Origin: Ursus arctos
Lineage: Eukaryota; Chordata; Mammalia; Carnivora; Ursidae
Assembly (NCBI RefSeq): GCF_023065955.2
Contig: NW_026622930.1
Coordinates: forward strand, 18,887,449-18,951,448
Length of the DNA stretch: 64,000 bases
Reading direction: 5' to 3'
In this document: positions 58,111 to 64,000 of the stretch, one piece after another
Numbering within the stretch: position 1 is the first letter of the stretch
Layout: every line of letters begins with the position of its first letter
Made by a program: the position numbers and the translations under genes
Notes under the pieces: model-generated
Told to the model about the DNA's origin: nothing
Databases searched by the model: none
Seen by the model: the letters and a program-made list of their open reading frames with translations, nothing else

Positions 58111-58730
58111 TTACCTTACGGAACTTTTTAAAAATGCTGATTCATTAAAAATAACCGTTAGTGATCCATTTGTTTGCATTAAATGATCCATTCTTTATTT
58201 TCTAGGCATCCAAAATTGTCAGAAGATGATTATTGTGGGAAGTCATGTTAAAAAGGAGAATTTATATGATCTGAAGAGGGAAATAAGAAATGTAGGTGAA
58301 AAATTACACCAGATTTTTCAGCCCATGGATACACATTCCCTCCTTTGTTCTTGGAGATGTTACCCAGGGAGAAAAAAAATAGTGAGGATTATACAGACAG
58401 ATAATTTAACAGATTTCTTCATGCTATTTTTTATTTTCCTTCTTATCGAATCAAAATAAATAATGGAATATTATATTCTCTCAGCATTTTGGGATTAAAT
58501 GTTGCTTAAACATTGTTTAACACTGCATTTCACAAACACAATTGAGTGTGGAATCCCCATCCTCTTTTACCATTAAGATCATTATTAATATTCTCAAAAC
58601 AGTGTTCTCATCTGTGATTTAGAAAAACATTTGCTCCTAGCTAGGTGGATTTATAGAATACTGAAAGTCCAGTAGATTCCATTTTATGTTACCCCTTGTC
58701 TGTGTATACGGAGAACACACTTCTTACCTA
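58111..58730. other. Unassigned AT-rich sequence
   Basis: No recognised gene. A possible acceptor (CTTTATTTTCTAG ending 58205) precedes a short open frame, but the donor is poor. Confidence 0.35.
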
Positions 58731-58732
58731 GA

Positions 58733-58835
58733 CTTATTGTGGTGATCATTTCACAATATATACAAATACCGAATCATGATGATGCACACCTGAAACTAAT
58801 ATATGTCAATCATACCTCAATAAAAAAATTAGCTT
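58733..58835 (+). mobile_element. L1 3'-UTR fragment, sense
   Basis: ACTTATTGTGGTGATCATTTCACAATATATACAAATACCGAATCATGATG (58733-58782) and ACACCTGAAACTAATATATGTCAATC are the L1 3' UTR, followed by an A-rich tail. Only about 100 bp survive. Confidence 0.8.
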
Positions 58836-58913
58836 CAAGACAGAAAAAATATATATATATCAAAATGGTCAAAATACTTACTTCACTGTTGAGCACTAAG
58901 CAGAAGTATACTT

Positions 58914-59042
58914 TAAAAAAAAAAAAATTATTTGAGAGAGAGATCGATCAGAGAGCCAGACTCAGATCTCGATCCCAGGACCTGGGATCATGACCCAGGC
59001 CAAAGGCAGATGCCCAACTCACTGAGCCACGCAGGTGCTCCC
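58914..59042 (-). mobile_element. Truncated SINEC, antisense
   Basis: An A13 run and TTATTTGAGAGAGAGATC are followed by GATCCCAGGACCTGGGATC and CTCACTGAGCCACGCAGGTGCTC. The central body is deleted. Confidence 0.85.
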
Positions 59043-60526
59043 ACAATTATATGTTTATCAGCTTGGTTACATTAGGAACCATTTTCCCAGGATGCCCTGT
59101 CCTGTGTGGTTCCAGGTAAGAGTTTGTCAAAGTACAACTGAACTGGATTTGGAAGGCAAAAGTGAAGGAGTTGCCATGAGCCTCTGCAAGGTAATCGTTG
59201 TTTAGAGGTGATGAGAAATACCACCACCTGGAATCTGGCCGGTTGCAGTTTCTCCTCATTCATCCCAGCTTTTATCCTCCTTCTTTCCCATCTGCTAATC
59301 GATGGGAAAGTAGCAAACTGATAATCAGTAGCAACGCCAGGGCCGCCACAGAGCACAGAAGTTTTGCTCAAAACTCAGAGAGACCATGCCGGAAAAGAAC
59401 GGATATCCGTCCACAGATCCTTCCAGTCACCCACAATCTACAATACAGTGACAGCGGTTGGACGTCCTGAGATTCCAGGTGTCCTGGCAAGTTTCCTTTC
59501 ACTTGTGCCAGGTATGATTATTGATTTTTCTTAGCTTATTTAACTCCCTCCTCTGGGACCTTTTCTTCCCCAGCCACTCACACAGTTTTTTTTAAAGATC
59601 TAATTCTTGTAACAAATGTCTTACTCCAAAACAGTCCGCATAGTTTTGCTTCACTCGTTAAACCCTGACTGATGGAAGCATTTTTGTGTCCTCATCACGT
59701 GGTCTTTTGAATCAGATTTACACTCTGGTGTTCGTTTTCCCCTAAAAACATTTACCCAATGGGAGATAGAGGAGAGGAGACTTGTCATAATGTGTGTTGC
59801 CTTGAACATGGGCAAGGATTCTCATGCAAAGATACCTAATTATATACTAACCAATGCAATCTTGAACTTTCCAAATTTTAGAATTTTATCTTGACAAATT
59901 ATATCCTTTGCCCTTATTAGCTTGCATTTTTTCAGTTCAGAAGAGTAGAGTAAATGAACTTAAAGTCCCCTACGACTGCAATACAATATATTTTAAATAT
60001 GTCTTTTAAAGTAAGCATATAACTTTTTTCTTTTTCCATAGAAATTTTATATCTCATTATATTACAGATGACTTTTTTGTTCAGAACAAAAAAAGTCCCA
60101 CCGTATCAGGTGCTCTGATAGAAGGAATCCAGACTTACTCACTGTTAAAATGAATTTTCACATTAAAAATGGGGATTTTTACATTCTTTGTTGACTTTAT
60201 GAAACTAGCAAGATATTTTCAACTAAGTTTTTCTATAGCAGTATGCATAAAGTTGCAGAAAACACAATCTCAAATGAAATTGAAAATTTCAAAGTAATGT
60301 TTGGAGCAAAATTGTCTCACCCTGTGACAGACTAGAGTTTGATTATGCATCAGTTTAATTTGTTTAAGCACCAAGTTCCATTGTAATAATTTCTTATATA
60401 GTACCTCCAAAATAGATTTTTCTTACCTAATTTATATAGAAAAATATCTATAAGTAAATGAAAAAATATCTAAATATGGAAGACAATAAGAATAATTGGG
60501 TCCAGTTTTCTTGATTAAAAAAAGCT
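59043..60526. other. Unassigned interval, GC-richer at 59080-59480
   Basis: The block 59085-59480 (TTTTCCCAGGATGCCCTGTCC and onward) is GC-richer, and may be an old interspersed repeat that I cannot name. The remainder is AT-rich with nothing recognised. Confidence 0.35.
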
Positions 60527-60540
60527 AAAAATTATTTACC

Positions 60541-60710
60541 TTTTTTTAGAAGGTGGGGAGAGGCAGAGGGAGAGAAAGAGAGAAAATCTTAAGCAGGCTC
60601 CATGCCCAGTGCCAGCCCTATGCAGAGCTTGATCTCACAACCCTGAGATCATGACCTGAGCCAAAATCAAGGGTCAGATGCTTAACTGACTGAGCCACCT
60701 AGGTGCCCCC
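60541..60710 (-). mobile_element. SINEC, older subfamily, antisense
   Basis: TTTTTTTAGAAGGTGGGGAG to GACTGAGCCACCTAGGTGCCCCC. Flanks AAAATTATTTACC and AAAATTATTTTAC fit the target-site duplication. Confidence 0.9.
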
Positions 60711-60954
60711 AAAATTATTTTACTTTTTAAGAAATTATTTTACTCTGTTGGATATAAAATTAGGAGTGGATTCAGTGAAAAGAGATTAATTCACAGTTAG
60801 ATTGAATGTCCTCATAAAGAACTTGCATGTTTGTCTTCACAGTGTTTGTCTTTATAAATAATAATGTCTTGGGTCAAATATAACTTAACAAATTCTTCAT
60901 TTATCAAAGGATGAATATTCAGCAAGTGGGGAAGCCATGGCATATTAGAATGTA

Positions 60955-61110
60955 TAATATTCTTTGGTCAGAAGACAGACTTTTGTCCCAGACTGCCACT
61001 CATTAATTAGCTGGGGATCCGAAAAAAATCATTTGACCTCTCCAGGGACTTTGTTTCCATCTGTAAAAATCAGAGGATTGGAATTTCTTGGAGTTAAAGG
61101 AACATCAATG
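60955..61110 (+). mobile_element. MIR, sense, decayed
   Basis: GACTGCCACTCATTAATTAGCTGGGGATCC, AATCATTTGACCTCTCCAGGGAC and TTTCCATCTGTAAAAATCAG follow the MIR core closely. Confidence 0.75.
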
Positions 61111-61207
61111 TTTAAAGACACATAGGAGCTCTAAAATCCAATATTTTATAAAAATTTGAAGCTTACTCCTTTGATCAAGAAAATCTTATATACCAACTAA
61201 GATTCTT

Positions 61208-61406
61208 TTTTTTTTTAAAAGATTTTATTTATTTATTCGACAGAGATAGAGACAGCCAGCGAGAGAGGGAACACAAGCAGGGGGAGTGGGAGAGGAAGAA
61301 GCAGGCTCATAGTGGAGGAGCCTGATGTGGGGCTCGATCCCGGAACGCAGGGATCACGCCCTGAGCCGAAGGCAGACGCCTAACCGCTGTGCCACCCAGG
61401 CGCCCC
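61208..61406 (-). mobile_element. Young SINEC, antisense
   Basis: Near-consensus copy ending CGCTGTGCCACCCAGGCGCCCC. Target-site duplication CCAACTAAGATTCTT at 61193-61207 and 61407-61421, exact. Confidence 0.97.
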
Positions 61407-61421
61407 CCAACTAAGATTCTT

Positions 61422-61749
61422 GATAGAAAAAATTTAACTTGATTATGCATTTTCTGTCTCATTAGAAGATCATAATGAATATAATATAAAGTCCTCTTCA
61501 TGAACAAGAGACACTGTTTCTGACCTTGATCGCGTATCAGGTTATACACAGTAACCAACTTAAGGAAGACTGATATGTTAAAGAAATATTTGCTTCTTTA
61601 ATTAATGATCCAGAGCAGATGCAATTTTTCTGTCTTCTTTCTCAGTCTTTGTTGCCTCTCTTTTCTATTCTTTGTGCAACTGTCTGTGGCAGCATCTTTC
61701 CTACCTCATTTTAATAGATTCCACTCTCAAACTATATGAGCTAAGATGG
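61422..61749. other. Unassigned spacer between two young SINEs
   Basis: No recognised gene or repeat. Confidence 0.4.
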
Positions 61750-61765
61750 AAAGAAAGTGATTTCT

Positions 61766-61965
61766 TTTTTTTTTTAAAAGATTTTATTTATTTATTTGAC
61801 AGAGATAGAGACAGCCAGCGAGAGAGGGAACACAAGCAGGGGGAGTGGGAGAGGAAGAAGCAGGCTCATAGCGGAGGAGTCTGATGTGGGGCTCGATCCC
61901 ATAACGCCGGGATCACGCCCTGAGCTGAAGGCAGACGCTTAACGACTGTGCCACCGAGGCGCCCC
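61766..61965 (-). mobile_element. Young SINEC, antisense
   Basis: Near-identical to the copy 560 bp upstream and in the same orientation. Exact 16-bp target-site duplication AAAGAAAGTGATTTCT at 61750-61765 and 61966-61981. The different duplications show that the two are independent insertions. Confidence 0.97.
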
Positions 61966-61981
61966 AAAGAAAGTGATTTCT

Positions 61982-63738
61982 AAAAGGAAAATCAATGAAC
62001 CATTACTGAAGGAGAGAAAGGGTACGCTGTGAAGAAAAACAAATAAAATTACAGCAAAAACAACAAAATCAAAGATCCACTACACTCTATAATGAACTGC
62101 ATCTTATTAAAAAATAAGTCACCTTTTATTTAATTCTATCAATGTAGTAGAAATATCAAAATGATAATGTTTTCCTGGGACTTGTTTATCCTTGTACAAA
62201 AAATCTTTTCTTAGGATATGGTACTTGGGCTCTTATTATAATTTCTTTTTCCTCTGTGCATTCGTGGAATACTATAGAACATAAGGAGGAGTGAGTTTAT
62301 TGTAAGGATAATCATACTGGATCTAAATTAATGTTCTGGACTTGCCTTTAAATAGTTTTGTGACATCAGTCATGAACATATGTAAGTACTAGTCTCTGTC
62401 AGCTGAAAATGGCATTAATGAAGCCTCATTCTCCTCAATTTTTGCTAGCAATAAATAACCTAAATTATATTTCTAAATTGCTAGTAGCGTGATTTTAAAT
62501 GCCTAAGTGCATTCTAATTACATGAGATAAAGGTAATTTCCCTAATCATAATTTGTTCCTAAGAAAAGAATAGAATGTGAAAGGCCAACAACACTAATCT
62601 GCACCTTCTATGATTATATGCTTATTTCTGGGGGAAAAAAAAACAACAAACAGCAAGTCTCATTTCTAAGTTATCCAGATCCAAGTGGAACCTCTAAACA
62701 GATAGATTAAGCTCAGCATTAAATTATTTCAATCTTCATTTGTTCAGTTTCCAATTTTCAACACCAACCATGTTTGATTTTCTTTTTCCTGTTGATAAAA
62801 ATTCAAAGATTATATTTTAATATATATTAATGTGTGGTATGTTTATATACAAATATAATCATATTAATATATAGTTTGTATAATATATAACCACATAAAA
62901 TTCAAATAATTTTTAAAATAAATTATTGGTTTTATATTCTCTTTATGTGGTCTAGAAAATTCACCAGAATTGTTTTAGTTCATGGGCAATAGCCTATTCT
63001 GGTATAGATGGTTGATTACATATGTCACTTTTTATTAAGTTTAGGATTAGATTAAATCAGGCAATTCCTGATTGTTTCATGAAAAGATTTTAGACAGCAA
63101 AATGGAGTCTATTAGCTTTGATATCATTTGTTTAATGTAAGATTCTGGAAAATATGAAAAAGAAGAGGAACACATCTATATCATTTACCTCCTAATGATG
63201 TAAAGGACTATTTCTATCGATAATTAATAAAGTCATCATGATGGGTCTTTTTTCAGTTGGAATAGAAATAATCTTCTAGAATAACAAACTTTCTGATAGA
63301 AATCCAAGAATCACATTCCTTTATTCAGAAGTATTTTAACCAGTTAAAATGTTTAAACACTATAAACACAGATAATTTATATCCTCCTAATTTTGTCTAA
63401 TGAGAATATTAGGTATTTTTTAGGGACACTTTTGGTTTCAAGTATTATAAATCTACTCAAGACATTAAGAATGAAGGATTTGGAGTTGTTAAAAAGCAAA
63501 AACAAACAAACACACATACAGGGATGTCTCCTAAAACAGAAGACCATGAATTAAATCTGACCTTCATAAGGAAACAAAACCAGAATTTATAAAATCTTCA
63601 CAGACCAAAACCATTATACTCAATCTCCCTCTTCAAGACATTTTAAGAATAACAAATGCCATAAGCAGCAAAGTCATATTTTAGAAATGGAGGAAGAAAT
63701 AAAAAATAATTTCTTGAATGGAAGGAGCGAGGGTAAAT
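61982..63738. other. Unassigned AT-rich interval
   Basis: About 1.7 kb, strongly AT-rich (TA-rich runs at 62815-62895). No gene or named repeat recognised. Confidence 0.4.
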
Positions 63739-63752
63739 GAAAGTCAATGAGG

Positions 63753-63956
63753 GGGCGCCTGGGTGGCACAGCGGTTAAGCGTCTGCCTTCAGCTCAGGGC
63801 GTGATCCCAGCGTTATGGGATCGAGCCCCACATCAGGCTCCTCCGCTAGGAGCCTGCTTCTTCCTCTCCCACTCCCCCTGCTTGTGTTCCCTCTCTCGCT
63901 GGCTGTCTCTATCTCTGTCGAATAAATAAATAAAATATTAAAAAAAAAAAAAAAAA
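63753..63956 (+). mobile_element. Young SINEC, sense
   Basis: Full-length near-consensus copy, GGGCGCCTGGGTGGCACAGC to an A17 tail. Exact target-site duplication GAAAGTCAATGAGG at 63739-63752 and 63957-63970. Confidence 0.97.
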
Positions 63957-64000
63957 GAAAGTCAATGAGGAGAGGACAATCTAAAGAACTTTGATATTTT

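Noticed and set aside
58206..58290. Possible exon after CTTTATTTTCTAG
   Set aside because: Weak pyrimidine tract and a poor donor (AATGTAGG); the open frame is short.

Overview
This is nuclear DNA from a placental mammal of the order Carnivora, on the caniform side. The best evidence is the dense population of tRNA-derived SINEC elements, which begin GGGGCGCCTGGGTGGC on their sense strand and end in AATAAATAAATAAAATCTTT plus poly(A). The young copies (about 20268, 36642, 61208, 61766, 63753) carry the body form CCGCTATGAGCCTGCTTCTT. I associate that form with bears and giant panda, with pinnipeds the next option. The species call is recalled family knowledge, not a database result.

I find no protein-coding gene that I can name. 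The window reads as a gene desert or a very long intron: AT-rich, with no CpG island and no convincing long open frame outside transposon remnants. One 120-bp segment (5374-5493) has good splice signals on both sides and one open frame, and is the only exon candidate I would keep. Two non-repetitive blocks (about 51.5-53.6 kb and 57.9-58.1 kb) look like candidates for conserved non-coding DNA.

Layout. 0-7 kb: antisense MaLR retrovirus-like remnant between two long direct repeats, a SINE, an old L1 piece, the exon candidate, a hAT MITE split by a (GT)n tract, and an MLT1-type LTR. 7-15 kb: AT-rich DNA with MIR copies, two short tandem duplications, an (AAAG)n tract and an antisense L1 ORF2 piece. 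15.6-19.1 kb: a decayed endogenous retrovirus with two LTRs. 19-24.3 kb: MIR, a young SINE, a 43-bp period repeat, and an L1 tail grown into (AC)n. 24.3-30.7 kb: mostly unique AT-rich DNA, a 5'-inverted L1 and two antisense SINEs. 30.7-33 kb: a MIR split by a SINE, then a young L1 abutting a SINE, then an old LTR. 33-36 kb: mostly unique. 36-41.5 kb: a SINE inside a SINE, about 3.7 kb of antisense L1 broken by two SINEs, and an LTR split by a SINE. 41.5-49 kb: mostly unique, with two SINEs and old LTRs. 49-51.4 kb: an L2 split by an ERV LTR. 51.4-64 kb: unique blocks, a near-perfect 99-bp tandem duplication, and a cluster of SINEs near 59-62 kb and at the right end.

The mobile elements form a readable relative chronology by nesting: MIR, L2 and MLT1 are oldest and are interrupted by SINEC and ERV LTRs, while young SINEC copies and the L1 at 31.2 kb have intact target-site duplications. 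All repeat family names are by eye; boundaries without a stated target-site duplication are good to roughly 10-50 bp.
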